Assembly (NCBI RefSeq): GCF_012272855.1
Contig: NZ_JAAXCQ010000005.1
Span: 1-64,000, forward strand
DNA length: 64,000 nucleotides
Direction of reading: 5' to 3'
Source: Arenibacter sp. 6A1
GTDB lineage: Bacteria > Bacteroidota > Bacteroidia > Flavobacteriales > Flavobacteriaceae
Shown here: positions 18,491 through 28,449 of the stretch, piece after piece
Layout of the letters: each line of letters opens with the position of its first letter
How positions within the stretch are numbered: the first letter of the stretch is position 1
Notes under the pieces: model-generated
Databases searched by the model: none
Seen by the model: only the letters and a program-made list of their open reading frames with translations
Told to the model about the DNA's origin: nothing
Translations under genes and position numbers: made by a program

Positions 18491-20983
18491 ATGTTTAAAA
18501 AATTACTCCCAAAAATGTTATTTACATTTTTGTTGTTGGGCTGTATCACCACCACAGAAGCCCAAATTTTTAAGAAGAAAAAACAAAAAACCGATCAATC
18601 GGACACAAAAGCTAAAAAGGGAGAATTAGAGCCCTATGCCAAAGTAATTACCAAAGAAGCCAAGACAGACAAAGGTCTCTTTGATGTTCATACGGTCGGG
18701 GATAAATACTATTATGAAATACCAGATTCTTTGTTCAACAAAGAAATGTTAATGGTGACTAGAATTTCCAAAACAGCTAGTGGCATTGGTTTTGGTGGAG
18801 GAAAAATAAACACCAAGGTCTTACGATGGGAAAAGAACGCTAAAAAGGTATTATTACGTGTGGTTAGTTATGATGTGGTTGCCGCAGATTCTTTACCGGT
18901 ACATGAGGCGGTTATAAATTCAAATTTTGAACCTGTATTGTATAGTTTCGATGTTAAGACCATTAAAAAAGATTCGGTAAACCCGGCTACCGTAATTGCC
19001 ATTAATGAACTCTTCGAAAAAGACGTTAATGCCTTGGGAATGCCAGAAGGGTATCGCAAGCAATTTAAGGTATCTCGTTTAGACGATTCTAGAAGTTTTA
19101 TCGAATCAATTAAAAGTTACCCTTTAAACATTGAAGCCAGACATGTAAAAACATATGTTGCCAGTAATGCCCCTTCCAACGGAAGTTTAGGGTCTATATC
19201 TATCGAAATCAACAATTCTATGATTCTTTTACCGAATGAACCTATGAAACGACGCTATTTTGATGAGCGCGTAGGTTGGTTTGCCCGTGGACAGATAGAT
19301 TACGGCTTGGATGTACAAGAGAGCAAAACCATCAAATTTCTTGACCGTTGGAGGTTGGAAGTAAAAGATGAGGACATTGAGAAATTTAACCGAGGAGAAT
19401 TGGTTGAACCCAAAAAACAAATTGTCTATTATGTAGATAGGGCCACTCCAAAACAGTGGGTGCCTTTTATTAAGCAGGGAATAGAAGACTGGCAGGTAGC
19501 TTTTGAAGCGGCAGGTTTTAAAAATGCCATCATTGCCAAAGACCCTCCAACAGTAGAGGAAGATCCGGAATGGTCGCCAGAAGATGTGCGTTATTCTGTA
19601 GTGCGTTATTTAGCTTCCCCGATTCCTAATGCCAACGGACCTCACGTTAGTGATCCTAGGACAGGGGAAATATTGGAATCGGATATCAACTGGTACCACA
19701 ACGTTATGAGTTTATTGCGAAACTGGTATTTTGTACAGACCGCCGCTATTAATCCAGAGGCTCGGGGGGTTGCTTTTAAAGATGAGGTTATGGGTAGATT
19801 AATCCGTTTTGTGTCATCACATGAAGTAGGACATACCTTGGGATTACCACACAATATGGGAAGCAGCGTTGCCTACCCTGTTGACTCTTTACGCTCTGCT
19901 AGTTTCACCAAAAAATATGGTACAGCTCCTTCCATAATGGATTATGCCAGATTTAATTATATAGCACAACCAGGTGATGAAGGTGTTGCCATGATGCCAG
20001 AAATTGGGGTATACGACAAATATTCCATTGCTTGGGGCTATAGACCGATATTGGATAAAACTGCGGAAGAAGAAAAAGAAATCTTAGACCGTTGGATCCT
20101 AAAGCATGCCGGTGACCCATTATACCGTTTTGGACACCAACAAGTAGGAGATGTCGTTGATCCAAGCTCGCAAACCGAGGATTTAGGGGACGATGCCATA
20201 AAAGCAAGCTACTATGGTATTGAAAACCTAAAACGAATTACACCTAGACTGATAGAATGGACGGCCGAAAATGGTAAAAATTACGACGACCTTGGCACAA
20301 TGTACGGACAGGTAGTATCTCAGTTCAACAGATATATGGGGCATGTTAGCAATAATATAGGAGGTGTATACGAAAACTACAAAACCTACGACCAAGAAGG
20401 AGCCGTATATACCCCGGTTGACAAAGACCACCAAAAAAACTGCTTGGTTTTTATTCAGGAACAATTGTTCGAAACACCGACCTGGTTAATCGATCAGAAT
20501 ATTTTTAATAGAATAGAATACTCCGGATCCGTAGAACGTCTTAGAAAAGTTCAAGTAAATACTTTGAACAATATTTTGAGTTTAGGAAAGCTAGCGCGAT
20601 TAATAGAACACGAAACTGCAAATCCTTCAGAAGCTTATAAGATTCTAGAGATGATGAAAGACCTTCGACAAGGAATTTGGTCTGAAACCAAATCTGGACG
20701 TACCATAGATACCTATAGAAGGAATCTACAAAAAGCCCATATAGACAGATTGGAATTTCTGATGACCGCGCCTAGCGAAGGTAAAAAGTCTACTTCTGGC
20801 GGATACCAAAAGTCTACTGTCATAAACACTAGTCAGTCTGATATTAGGTCTATTGCTAGGGCAGAACTAAATACTCTCAAAAGAGAAGCTAAAAATGCCG
20901 TTGCAAAAACAAGAGATTCTATGAGCAAATATCACTTACAAGATGTCGTAGAAAGAATAGAGGCCATTTTGGATCCAAAATAA
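18491..20983 (+). CDS. Exported zinc-dependent metalloprotease (DUF5117/DUF5118 type)
   Basis: The 830-residue protein has a signal peptide (about 1-25, ending TEAQ) and a lysine-rich linker. The N-terminal part (about 45-400) matches the DUF5118-DUF5117 arrangement of large Bacteroidetes metalloproteases. HEVGHTLGLPH at residues 444-454 is the extended metzincin-like HExxHxxGxxH zinc site, followed by a MDYARFNYIAQPGDEGV segment. A long helical C-terminal region ends at 830. It is probably periplasmic or secreted; substrate unknown. It is monocistronic, with a terminator 24 bp after the stop. Confidence 0.9.
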   Translation: MFKKLLPKMLFTFLLLGCITTTEAQIFKKKKQKTDQSDTKAKKGELEPYAKVITKEAKTDKGLFDVHTVGDKYYYEIPDSLFNKEMLMVTRISKTASGIGFGGGKINTKVLRWEKNAKKVLLRVVSYDVVAADSLPVHEAVINSNFEPVLYSFDVKTIKKDSVNPATVIAINELFEKDVNALGMPEGYRKQFKVSRLDDSRSFIESIKSYPLNIEARHVKTYVASNAPSNGSLGSISIEINNSMILLPNEPMKRRYFDERVGWFARGQIDYGLDVQESKTIKFLDRWRLEVKDEDIEKFNRGELVEPKKQIVYYVDRATPKQWVPFIKQGIEDWQVAFEAAGFKNAIIAKDPPTVEEDPEWSPEDVRYSVVRYLASPIPNANGPHVSDPRTGEILESDINWYHNVMSLLRNWYFVQTAAINPEARGVAFKDEVMGRLIRFVSSHEVGHTLGLPHNMGSSVAYPVDSLRSASFTKKYGTAPSIMDYARFNYIAQPGDEGVAMMPEIGVYDKYSIAWGYRPILDKTAEEEKEILDRWILKHAGDPLYRFGHQQVGDVVDPSSQTEDLGDDAIKASYYGIENLKRITPRLIEWTAENGKNYDDLGTMYGQVVSQFNRYMGHVSNNIGGVYENYKTYDQEGAVYTPVDKDHQKNCLVFIQEQLFETPTWLIDQNIFNRIEYSGSVERLRKVQVNTLNNILSLGKLARLIEHETANPSEAYKILEMMKDLRQGIWSETKSGRTIDTYRRNLQKAHIDRLEFLMTAPSEGKKSTSGGYQKSTVINTSQSDIRSIARAELNTLKREAKNAVAKTRDSMSKYHLQDVVERIEAILDPK

Positions 20984-21006
20984 AATAGTTTCTAGTAACA
21001 TCAACT

Positions 21007-21036
21007 AAAAGGTGCGGTTTTTATCGCACCTTTTTT
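21007..21036 (+). terminator. Terminator of the metalloprotease gene
   Basis: AAAAGGTGCG (21007-21016) pairs with CGCACCTTTT (21025-21034), followed by T residues. Confidence 0.88.
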
Positions 21037-21151
21037 GTTTAATTCATCCTTCAAATCCATTAAAATTAGAGTAAGAATTTAGTTACACCACAATAAACAG
21101 GCATTTCACAACAATTCCTGTAAACTATACTTTTATTTTTGTAGTTTTAGG

Positions 21152-21367
21152 ATGAACATAAATCGTTCCCGCTATATGTCCTATAAAATAAAAAGCCTAC
21201 TGTATTTACTAGCTTTTATAGCATCAACCGTTCTTTACTTAAGTCTTGAACCAGAAAATAACTCCGAGCATAAGGTTGAACATTTAGAACCCCAAGTAAA
21301 AGAAATTGAACAATTAGATTCCAAAGAAGTGGTTCAAACAAAAGAAAAATTGCAAGATTTGCAATAA
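21152..21367 (+). CDS. Small single-pass membrane protein, unknown
   Basis: The 71-residue product has a basic N-terminus, one hydrophobic helix (about residues 14-29, LLYLLAFIASTVLYLS) and an acidic, Gln/Glu/Lys-rich tail likely exposed to the periplasm. A -7 box TATTTTTG at 21134-21141 lies 10 bp before the ATG, which supports expression. A second ATG at residue 9 is an alternative start. No family recognised. Confidence 0.55.
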   Translation: MNINRSRYMSYKIKSLLYLLAFIASTVLYLSLEPENNSEHKVEHLEPQVKEIEQLDSKEVVQTKEKLQDLQ

Positions 21368-21550
21368 TTTTTAACCATTTTCTTACCTACCCCCCCACTC
21401 CTCCAGATAGAAATTTCCCTAAGACTGTTGGGCCATCCCCTAAGCTACCTACCTCGTTTCCCTCACATTTACAGCGCTTAAGGTGCTTATCGGTTTTAAA
21501 CCAATTCCTCTTATTCTAGTCTTACCTATATAACATAAAAAGGTATCACT

Positions 21551-22009
21551 ATGAAAAATGCTATTATAGTATTCGCAATGTTAATAGGACTAACTGCGTT
21601 GGCACAAAAAGAAGGACAACAAAAAAATGCTGGAGAGACGAGACAGGAAATGACTCCCGAGCAAATAGCAAGCTTACGGACAAAAAAAATGACCCTTGCA
21701 CTGGACTTAAGTCAAGCCCAAGAAAAACAATTAATGACCCTTAACTTAAAAGCCGCCAAAGAACGCAACAAGAAAATGCAAGAGCGAATGGCTTCAAAGG
21801 CCAAAGGAGAAGAGGCGAGGCTATCCGCGGAACAGCGTTACGCTTTAAGAGCAGAAATGCTCGATCGTAAAATAGCGCATCAAAGAAATTTAAAAACAAT
21901 TTTGTCACCGGAACAATTTTCAAAGTGGCAAAAAATGGCGCACAAAGGTCATACTGAAAGACGTAAAAAAAGAGGCGATCATCATAAACACGGTCACCAT
22001 CAGAAGTAA
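21551..22009 (+). CDS. Periplasmic Spy/CpxP-like protein with His-rich tail
   Basis: The 152-residue protein has a signal peptide (about 1-18, ending ALAQ). The middle is helical and Met/Lys/Glu-rich: MTPEQIASLRTKKMTLALDL, then QEKQLMTLNLKAAKERNKKM and a second LSPEQFSKWQKM. This is the pattern of DUF4890/Spy-like proteins of Bacteroidetes, which resemble periplasmic chaperones responding to envelope or metal stress. The last 17 residues contain six or more His with Lys/Arg (DHHKHGHHQK), a possible metal-binding tail. Confidence 0.75.
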   Translation: MKNAIIVFAMLIGLTALAQKEGQQKNAGETRQEMTPEQIASLRTKKMTLALDLSQAQEKQLMTLNLKAAKERNKKMQERMASKAKGEEARLSAEQRYALRAEMLDRKIAHQRNLKTILSPEQFSKWQKMAHKGHTERRKKRGDHHKHGHHQK

Positions 22010-22025
22010 TACAATCGCCCTAATA

Positions 22026-22064
22026 AAAAAGGCCCTAAGTGCATAATGCACATAGGGCCTTTTT
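22026..22064. terminator. Bidirectional terminator between the Spy-like gene and hemL
   Basis: AAAAAGGCCCTA pairs with TAGGGCCTTTTT, extended inward by GTGCAT/ATGCAC, between convergent genes. The A and T runs serve both strands. Confidence 0.92.
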
Positions 22065-22079
22065 CTATATTGTATTCAA

Positions 22080-23369
22080 CTATTTAAGCGTTGGTGCTAT
22101 CTTATCTAGTGCCAAAATGGTGGCATCCAAATCTTCGTAAGATAGTGCATCGTTTAAGAAATAACTTTCAAAGGCACTCGGTGGCAAGTACACCCCATGG
22201 TTCAACATCCCATGGAAATATTTCTTAAAAAAGTCATTATTACCTTTAACCGAAGATTTAAAATCTACCACTGGTTCATCGGTAAAATGTACGGACATCA
22301 TAGAGCCCAACCTATTCATTTGATACACTACTCCATGTTTATCCAAGACTTTTTCTATCCCCTTGGCCAAATACTCAGTCTTTTTGGCCAAACTTTCAAA
22401 CACTTCTGGATGCTCGTTTAATTCGGTCAGCATTGCCAATCCCGCACTCATAGCCAAAGGATTTCCACTTAAGGTCCCTGCTTGGTACACAGGTCCCTCT
22501 GGTGCCAAATAGGCCATAATTTCGTTCCTAGCAGCGAAGGCCCCTACTGGCAATCCGCCACCGATAACCTTTCCGAAGGTTACGATATCGGCATCGATCC
22601 CCAAAACTTCTTGAGCACCTCCTTTTCCCAATCGGAATCCGGTCATTACCTCATCAAAGATCAATAAGATCCCTTCTTGGGTACACAGTTCACGAAGCCC
22701 TTTAATAAAGCTATCGCTTGGAATAATACAGCCCATGTTCCCCGCAATAGGCTCAATAATCACGGCGGCAATTTCTTCCTTGTTCGCTGTGGTCAGCGCC
22801 TTTACGCTTTCTAAATCATTGTATTCTGCCAAGAGCGTATCTTTGGCCGTTCCTTGGGTGACCCCCGGACTATTAGGGCTTCCAAAAGTAACGGCACCAC
22901 TACCGGCCTGAATTAAAAAGGAATCGGAATGCCCATGGTAGCAACCCGCGAATTTTATAATTTTATCTTTTCCGGTATAACCTCGGGCCAACCGAACAGC
23001 ACTCATACAAGCTTCAGTACCGCTATTTACAAAACGGATCTTATCAATATTGGGCACCATAGAAACCGCCAATTTTGCCAATTGTGTTTCTATTTCTGTC
23101 GGCATCCCAAAAGAAGTCCCTTTTTTGGCCTTCTCGATTACTGCATTGATTACGGGCTCATAGGCATGTCCTAAAATTAACGGCCCCCAAGAGGCTATGT
23201 AATCTATTAGGCGATTGCCATCTTCATCGTACAAATAGGCTCCTTTGGCTTCCTTAACAAATATAGGAGTTCCTCCAACAGCCTTAAATGCCCTCACTGG
23301 AGAGTTTACACCACCAGGAATAAATTGCTGGGCCTCTTCAAATAAAGCACTACTTCTTTTATAGATCAT
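22080..23369 (-). CDS. hemL: Glutamate-1-semialdehyde 2,1-aminomutase
   Basis: The 429-residue PLP enzyme converts glutamate-1-semialdehyde to 5-aminolevulinate for heme synthesis. [20 protein letters not shown] at the N-terminus is diagnostic. [18 protein letters not shown] binds the cofactor phosphate, [10 protein letters not shown] contains the conserved Asp, and the PLP lysine is in [15 protein letters not shown] near residue 266. It is the last gene of the minus-strand operon 25557-22080; the glucosaminidase gene ends 7 bp before its ATG. Confidence 0.97.
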   Translation of the reverse strand: MIYKRSSALFEEAQQFIPGGVNSPVRAFKAVGGTPIFVKEAKGAYLYDEDGNRLIDYIASWGPLILGHAYEPVINAVIEKAKKGTSFGMPTEIETQLAKLAVSMVPNIDKIRFVNSGTEACMSAVRLARGYTGKDKIIKFAGCYHGHSDSFLIQAGSGAVTFGSPNSPGVTQGTAKDTLLAEYNDLESVKALTTANKEEIAAVIIEPIAGNMGCIIPSDSFIKGLRELCTQEGILLIFDEVMTGFRLGKGGAQEVLGIDADIVTFGKVIGGGLPVGAFAARNEIMAYLAPEGPVYQAGTLSGNPLAMSAGLAMLTELNEHPEVFESLAKKTEYLAKGIEKVLDKHGVVYQMNRLGSMMSVHFTDEPVVDFKSSVKGNNDFFKKYFHGMLNHGVYLPPSAFESYFLNDALSYEDLDATILALDKIAPTLK

Positions 23370-23376
23370 GTATAAA

Positions 23377-24222
23377 TTATTTTAATTCTGATGTAACGGT
23401 CAGTTTTTGTCCAATGGCCAAATTACTGTTCTTCATATTGTTCAACTTCATCAATTCTGGAATGGATACAAAATATTTTTTTGAAATCGAATATAGGGTA
23501 TCGCCTTTTTCAACGATATGGATTTTGTGGTTCGTTGTCCTTGGTTCTCTCTTTGCCAAAGGCCCCTTCCCTAAAACTTCCCTGTCGTATTTATCTAATT
23601 GATAGCGTTCTATTAAGGAAATTAACTTTTCAGGATAACGTTTATCAGTAGCATACCCTGCCTTCTGTAAGCCATGGGCCCAAGATTTATAATCGTCATG
23701 GTCTAAACTGAATAAGGAAGCGTACCTAGCCCTTGTGGTTAAAAATATGCTGTGGTCCCTAAAGGAATACATAGGGTGGTTATACTTTCTAAAACACTCT
23801 CCCTTTTCATCATCATCGTGATGATCGTAATCTCCGGTCCAACCAGTATGGCATTTTATCCCAAAGTGGTTATTGGTCTTTGCACTTAATGCGCCCTTTC
23901 CTGCCCCACTCTCTAAAATCCCTTGTGCTAGTGTAATGCTCGCTGGAATCCCGTACGCTATCATTTCAAATTTGGCCATTTCGGCAAAGGTCTCTATATA
24001 CTCACCAACGGAATTCACGGAGAACTTCACAAACTCCCCAGAATCTTCGGGCAACGCATAAAATCCATCGTCGGCTTTTTTATTATCTACTTTCTGCGCT
24101 CGATCTACCTTGGAAACTACAGATTTCCTAACAGGCTTTTTGCTATGGGCTGCTTTTCTTTTGGCCCCGCAACTCGACAAAAACATCCCTAAAAGGACAA
24201 CAATTACAACTCTTTTTATCAT
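23377..24222 (-). CDS. Glucosaminidase-LysM lipoprotein (peptidoglycan hydrolase)
   Basis: The 281-residue product has a lipobox LSSC (Cys18) and a basic linker, then a glucosaminidase domain (about 75-215) with [13 protein letters not shown], carrying the predicted catalytic Glu, and [16 protein letters not shown] LysM domain closes the protein (about 232-278, [20 protein letters not shown]). It would cleave peptidoglycan glycan strands from a membrane anchor. The gene sits in an operon with hemL and the PLP deaminase. Its 92-nt upstream region is shared with the LRR-protein gene at 60919. Confidence 0.9.
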   Translation of the reverse strand: MIKRVVIVVLLGMFLSSCGAKRKAAHSKKPVRKSVVSKVDRAQKVDNKKADDGFYALPEDSGEFVKFSVNSVGEYIETFAEMAKFEMIAYGIPASITLAQGILESGAGKGALSAKTNNHFGIKCHTGWTGDYDHHDDDEKGECFRKYNHPMYSFRDHSIFLTTRARYASLFSLDHDDYKSWAHGLQKAGYATDKRYPEKLISLIERYQLDKYDREVLGKGPLAKREPRTTNHKIHIVEKGDTLYSISKKYFVSIPELMKLNNMKNSNLAIGQKLTVTSELK

Positions 24223-24314
24223 ATACAGATATTTATAGCATTTTAACGGTCATATGTAATTCACCATAGCTGAATTCGTATTGGCGACCAGTTATCGGTC
24301 CTGCCCATTTCATA
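24223..24314 (-). promoter_or_regulatory. Conserved leader element, copy 1
   Basis: Read on the minus strand, TATGAAATG (24314 leftward) to ATATG at the glucosaminidase start matches 60920-61010 over its whole length, with a few substitutions and a one-base gap. Shared blocks include ACTGGTCGC, GAATTCAGCTATG, GAATTACATATGACC and ATAAATA, which is exactly 5 nt before ATATG in both. GGTC/GACC and AATTC/GAATT can pair in both copies. The element overlaps the deaminase stop codon. Confidence 0.65.
24233..24313 (-). CDS. Possible 26-residue leader peptide or coupled mini-gene
   Basis: The ATG overlaps the deaminase stop (ATGA), the classic arrangement for translational coupling. The frame begins MKWAGPITGRQYEFS, ends ELHMTVKML, and stops 10 bp before the glucosaminidase ATG. 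In the second copy of the leader (60920-61010) the same frame is interrupted after two codons but the segment TGRxYEFSY is kept. It may be a leader peptide, or only a chance frame in a regulatory element. Low confidence as a protein. Confidence 0.3.
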   Translation of the reverse strand: MKWAGPITGRQYEFSYGELHMTVKML

Positions 24315-25224
24315 CTTTCAATAATGGTAAGTTCTTCTTTTTTAATACTAAGTTCATTCCTTCAATCCCTTGGAGCCCTCCGCTATGGATGGCTAAAATT
24401 TTGGTTCCAGGACTAAAATAATCCCGTTGTACAAGATCAATGATCCCATACAGCAATTTTCCGGTATACACCGGATCTAAGGGTACACCCGTTTTATCTT
24501 TAAAATTATTTATAAAATTCACTAGGGATTCGGTTACCTTGGCATATCCTCCAAAATGGTAATCTGTTATAAGCTCCCAATTTTCCTTGGTGACAAATTT
24601 ACAAATATCCTTTTTCAGAAAATCGCCCTTCAAAGCAGGAAAACCAAGGATTTTTTGTGATGGATCCGATGCTTCTATAATTCCGGCCAAGGTACCACCA
24701 GTGCCGGCACTAGAACAAACAACATCAAAGTCCATATCGGAAGAAGTCAATATTTCCGCACACCCTTTTACGGCCAAAGCATTGGTGCCTCCTTCGGGAA
24801 TAATATAACAAGGCCCCACCGCTTCCTTTAGTTTTTCTAGAAATGCGTCGTCGGTTTTATCCCTATATTGATTTCTGGTTATAAACTGAAACTCCATTCC
24901 CTGTTCACTAGCCATCCTAAGGGTAGGGTTTTGCCTCCATTGATCTACCAGCTCTTCTCCACGAATGACGCCAATAGTTTTAAGGCCTGCTATTTTTCCG
25001 GCATAGGCTGTAGCAGCAATGTGATTGGAATATGCCCCACCAAATGTCAGTAAGGTTGTCTCTCCCCTATGCTGGGCCTCCAGTATATTATACTTTAATT
25101 TCCGGTATTTATTCCCGGAAATAAACGGATGGATCTGATCTTCCCTTTTTATAAAAAGAGAAATCTGCTTATCCGTTAATATAGATAGGTTTATTTCCTG
25201 ATTTAATACCTGCAACATGGACAT
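24310..25224 (-). CDS. PLP-dependent 1-aminocyclopropane-1-carboxylate deaminase/D-cysteine desulfhydrase family protein
   Basis: The 304-residue fold-type II PLP enzyme carries IKREDQIHPFISGNKYRKLK, with the PLP lysine in NKYRKLK, then FGGAYSNHIAATAYAG, EGGTNALAVKGCAEI and SSAGTGGTLAG (phosphate-binding loop). The C-terminal YTGKLLYGI and LAIHSGGLQG complete the family pattern. Flavobacterial members may act on D-cysteine, ACC or other small amino acids; the substrate cannot be told. The HExxH gene ends 3 bp before its start and its stop overlaps a mini-frame. Confidence 0.88.
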   Translation of the reverse strand: MSMLQVLNQEINLSILTDKQISLFIKREDQIHPFISGNKYRKLKYNILEAQHRGETTLLTFGGAYSNHIAATAYAGKIAGLKTIGVIRGEELVDQWRQNPTLRMASEQGMEFQFITRNQYRDKTDDAFLEKLKEAVGPCYIIPEGGTNALAVKGCAEILTSSDMDFDVVCSSAGTGGTLAGIIEASDPSQKILGFPALKGDFLKKDICKFVTKENWELITDYHFGGYAKVTESLVNFINNFKDKTGVPLDPVYTGKLLYGIIDLVQRDYFSPGTKILAIHSGGLQGIEGMNLVLKKKNLPLLKV

Positions 25225-25227
25225 TTT

Positions 25228-25557
25228 TCAGACCCAAAGATATTTAATAAAGCTAAAAGGTCTTCGTTCTTTTAAGTAATTTAAATTTTTTTCGTTTTGA
25301 TAAGCTTCTCGCTCAAAACTTATATTCCGGTATGCTTTATAACGATCAAAATATATTAAAAGTTTAAGAACCCCCTCAAAGACATAAATAAAATAAAAAA
25401 GAAGAAGGAGCAATTCACTTTGTTGTTTTAAATGTATTCTTTCGTGATTCAAAAGAACCAAGTCCTTTTTTAAGGCGCGATTTTTTACAATGATAAACGG
25501 CCATAGAGCGAGCCCTATATAATCCTTATAAAAAAAATATTTGAATACTATAATCAT
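25228..25557 (-). CDS. Small membrane protein with HExxH motif
   Basis: The 109-residue product has LLNHERIHLKQQSELLLLLF in the middle: HERIH fits HExxH, directly followed by a hydrophobic helix. SFEREAYQNE about 35 residues later gives a possible third zinc ligand. The pattern resembles the core of M48/M56-like membrane peptidases in a very short form. Hydrophobic stretches are at about 8-25 and 50-66. It is the first gene of the operon leading to the deaminase, glucosaminidase and hemL. Catalytic activity is inferred only. Confidence 0.65.
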   Translation of the reverse strand: MIIVFKYFFYKDYIGLALWPFIIVKNRALKKDLVLLNHERIHLKQQSELLLLLFYFIYVFEGVLKLLIYFDRYKAYRNISFEREAYQNEKNLNYLKERRPFSFIKYLWV

Positions 25558-25708
25558 GATGAATTACTTTAGGACCTATAAAAGTATAGTCCCTAGGAGA
25601 AAGAATCTAGCGAACTCGCCTACTGGCAAAATAATGGTTTTTAGGTTTCTTTAAATGCCAAACTCTGTTAAAAAGCCATCTTAAGCTATATTGTTTCAAA
25701 AATATTGA

Positions 25709-25885
<177 letters not shown>

Positions 25886-25961
25886 TAATAAGGCATTCGG
25901 CATGATTATTGATGTTTTTCCTATAGAATATTCTAAGTTATAACTCAAAATAAAAACAGCT

Positions 25962-26519
25962 ATGAAAAATATTAAATTTTTATTCCTCCCCATCTTGATG
26001 TTGTTTTTTATTAGTTCTTGTACTTCTATTCAAGTATTATCGGACTACGATAAAGAGGCCAATTTTAATTCGTTCAAAACCTATGCTTTTTATAAAACAG
26101 GTATTGATAAGGCCCAAATTTCCGATTTGGACAAAAAAAGAATTTTAAAAGCCATAGATACTGAAATGAGTGCCAGAGGTTTTGTAAAATCTAACGAGCC
26201 AGATATTTTACTGAGTATTTTTACAAAAGAAAAACAACAAGTAGATGTCTATAATAATTATTGGGGCGGCGGTTATTACGGCTGGGGATGGCACCCTTAT
26301 TACTGGGGCGGGCCATGGTCAGGCAACAATGTGAGCACCAGAACAGAAGGGTCGCTTTACATTGACATTATCGATGCCAAAAACAAAGAATTGGTTTGGC
26401 AAGGAAGAGGAGTAGGAACCCTGCACAATATTAGAAATATGGAAAAAAAGGAACAACGCATTAAAGAATTTGTTTCAGAAATACTAGAAGCCTACCCTCC
26501 AGGAAGCTCTATGAAATAA
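25962..26519 (+). CDS. DUF4136 lipoprotein
   Basis: The 185-residue product has a lipobox ISSC (Cys20), then the DUF4136 pattern: SIQVLSDYDKEANFNSFKTY, AIDTEMSARGF, EPDILLSIFTK and GSLYIDIIDAKNKELVWQG. A Gly/Trp/Tyr-rich loop (GGGYYGWGWHPYYWGGPW) lies at about 104-122, usual for the family. It is an outer-membrane lipoprotein of unknown function. A strong terminator follows. Confidence 0.9.
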   Translation: MKNIKFLFLPILMLFFISSCTSIQVLSDYDKEANFNSFKTYAFYKTGIDKAQISDLDKKRILKAIDTEMSARGFVKSNEPDILLSIFTKEKQQVDVYNNYWGGGYYGWGWHPYYWGGPWSGNNVSTRTEGSLYIDIIDAKNKELVWQGRGVGTLHNIRNMEKKEQRIKEFVSEILEAYPPGSSMK

Positions 26520-26530
26520 CACTTAAAAAA

Positions 26531-26557
26531 AAACCGCTCTAAAAAGCGGTTTTTTTT
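26531..26557 (+). terminator. Terminator of the DUF4136 gene
   Basis: AAACCGCT (26531-26538) pairs with AGCGGTTT (26545-26552), followed by T residues; an A-run precedes it. Confidence 0.88.
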
Positions 26558-26696
26558 GTTTGCTACTAACCCGTTTGTGGTGACTACTCTATTTTATATT
26601 AAAAGCCATAAACATTTAGGTCTCAATAAGTTTGAAATACACCTTGTGTTGGATCTTCATGGTTTTTTGTAACTTTAGATTTTTAAAACCTTTACT

Positions 26697-28448
26697 ATGT
26701 CTTTCCAGAGCAACCCTATACTAGACAAGCTACCAGAACATTTGAAGCAATATATAAAGCCTCAAAACTACGACGACTATTCGGCCATCGACCAGGCAGT
26801 ATGGCGTTATGTAATGCGAAAAAATGTGGATTACTTAAGTAAGGTTGCCCATAACAGCTATTTGGAAGGCCTAAGAAAAACAGGGATCTCTATAGATTAT
26901 ATTCCCAATATGTACGGTATGAACCGCATTTTAAAAGATCTAGGATGGGCTGCTGTTGCAGTTGACGGATTTATTCCTCCATCTGCCTTTATGGAGTTTC
27001 AAGCGTATAATGTCCTCGTCATTGCTTCCGATATCCGACAATTAGAACATATAGAATATACCCCTGCTCCCGACATTATCCACGAAGGAGCGGGCCATGC
27101 CCCTATTATTGCCAATCCGGAATATGCAGAATACCTAAGAAGGTTTGGTGAAATTGGCTGCAAAGCGCTATCGAGTGCCAAAGATTATGAGCTTTATGAG
27201 GCGGTACGCTACCTTTCTATCATAAAAGAAGCCGAAGGTACACCGCAAGAATTGATCGATAAGGCAGAGCAAAAAATTGAAGCGCTTCAAAAGAATATGG
27301 GAGCACCCAGTGAAATGGCCCTGATCCGTAACCTACACTGGTGGACGGTAGAATACGGGTTGATAGGAAGTGTGGAAAACCCTAAAATATACGGTGCTGG
27401 CCTATTGTCCTCTATTGGCGAAAGTGCTTGGTGTATGACCGATAAGGTAAAGAAAATACCCTATACTATCGAAGCCGTGCATACGTCCTTTGACATTACA
27501 AAACCACAGCCTCAATTATTTGTGACTCCCGATTTTGCTTTTCTCAATCAGGTTTTGGAAGAATTTACCAATACTATGTCGTTGCGAAAAGGTGGTTTAG
27601 AAGGACTAAGAAAGCTTATAGATTCTAAAGAATTAGGAACTATAGAATTAAGTACGGGGCTGCAGATATCGGGTTACTTTGAAAGCGCCATAGCCCATGA
27701 CGGCAAACCCGTTTATATACAAACAAAGGGAAAAACAGCGCTATCTTATCGAGAAAAAGAATTGATAGGCCATGGCACCAAACAGCATTCCGATGGCTTT
27801 GGGTCGCCCATTGGGAAATTAAAGGGAATAAATCTCGCCATAGAAGATATGAGTCCCCGCGATTTAAAGGCCTATGATATTTATGAGGGAAAAGAGATTA
27901 CCCTAGAATTTATCGGCAACATCACCATAAAGGGAAAGATCATAACCGGAACTAGAAACCTTAAGGGCGAAATTATCCTAATAACCTTGGACAATTGTAC
28001 CGTTACCCATGGCGAAACTATTCTTTTTAAACCAGCCTGGGGATTATACCATATGGCCGTAGGAGAAAATATCACTTCGGTGTTCAACGGACCTGCAGAC
28101 ATAAAAAGCTTCGATTTGGTTACCCACAAAATAACCAACACCACTATTAAAACTCCAAAAAGCAAAAAAAGATTAGCATTGGAACAATTGTACCAACAGG
28201 TAAGAGACTTTAGAGAAGGAACTAACATTACCATTTCTAGAAATAAGGTCTTCCAAGAAATTAAAAACAATTACCCCAACGACTGGCTTTTATCCGTGGA
28301 ATTGTACGAATTAGCGAAAACCAATGGTGATGAATCCTTTGCCGATGATATCCTTTTACACCTAGAAACCATAAAACAACACAAACCACTAGTTGGCCAT
28401 TTAATAGATGACGGTATTGATTTGGTTAATAAGGCCTTGGTTTCTTAA
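26697..28448 (+). CDS. Aromatic amino acid hydroxylase (phenylalanine 4-monooxygenase-like)
   Basis: The non-heme iron, pterin-dependent hydroxylase carries the facial triad: HEGAGH (His129, His134) and Glu219 in HWWTVEYGL. At 583 residues it is about twice the size of proteobacterial PhhA. The catalytic core covers roughly residues 1-310; the extra C-terminal 270 residues (from about EGLRKLIDSKELGTIEL) are not a known regulatory ACT domain and have beta-rich and helical parts. Such long forms are usual in Bacteroidetes. It probably converts phenylalanine to tyrosine, though tryptophan cannot be excluded. Its stop lies 1 bp from the convergent DUF4230 stop. Confidence 0.88.
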   Translation: MSFQSNPILDKLPEHLKQYIKPQNYDDYSAIDQAVWRYVMRKNVDYLSKVAHNSYLEGLRKTGISIDYIPNMYGMNRILKDLGWAAVAVDGFIPPSAFMEFQAYNVLVIASDIRQLEHIEYTPAPDIIHEGAGHAPIIANPEYAEYLRRFGEIGCKALSSAKDYELYEAVRYLSIIKEAEGTPQELIDKAEQKIEALQKNMGAPSEMALIRNLHWWTVEYGLIGSVENPKIYGAGLLSSIGESAWCMTDKVKKIPYTIEAVHTSFDITKPQPQLFVTPDFAFLNQVLEEFTNTMSLRKGGLEGLRKLIDSKELGTIELSTGLQISGYFESAIAHDGKPVYIQTKGKTALSYREKELIGHGTKQHSDGFGSPIGKLKGINLAIEDMSPRDLKAYDIYEGKEITLEFIGNITIKGKIITGTRNLKGEIILITLDNCTVTHGETILFKPAWGLYHMAVGENITSVFNGPADIKSFDLVTHKITNTTIKTPKSKKRLALEQLYQQVRDFREGTNITISRNKVFQEIKNNYPNDWLLSVELYELAKTNGDESFADDILLHLETIKQHKPLVGHLIDDGIDLVNKALVS

Positions 28449-28449
28449 T

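Noticed and set aside
24230-24314. CRISPR-like or IS-end interpretation of the shared leader
   Set aside because: Only two copies, unequal context and exact position at start codons; no spacer or transposase pattern.
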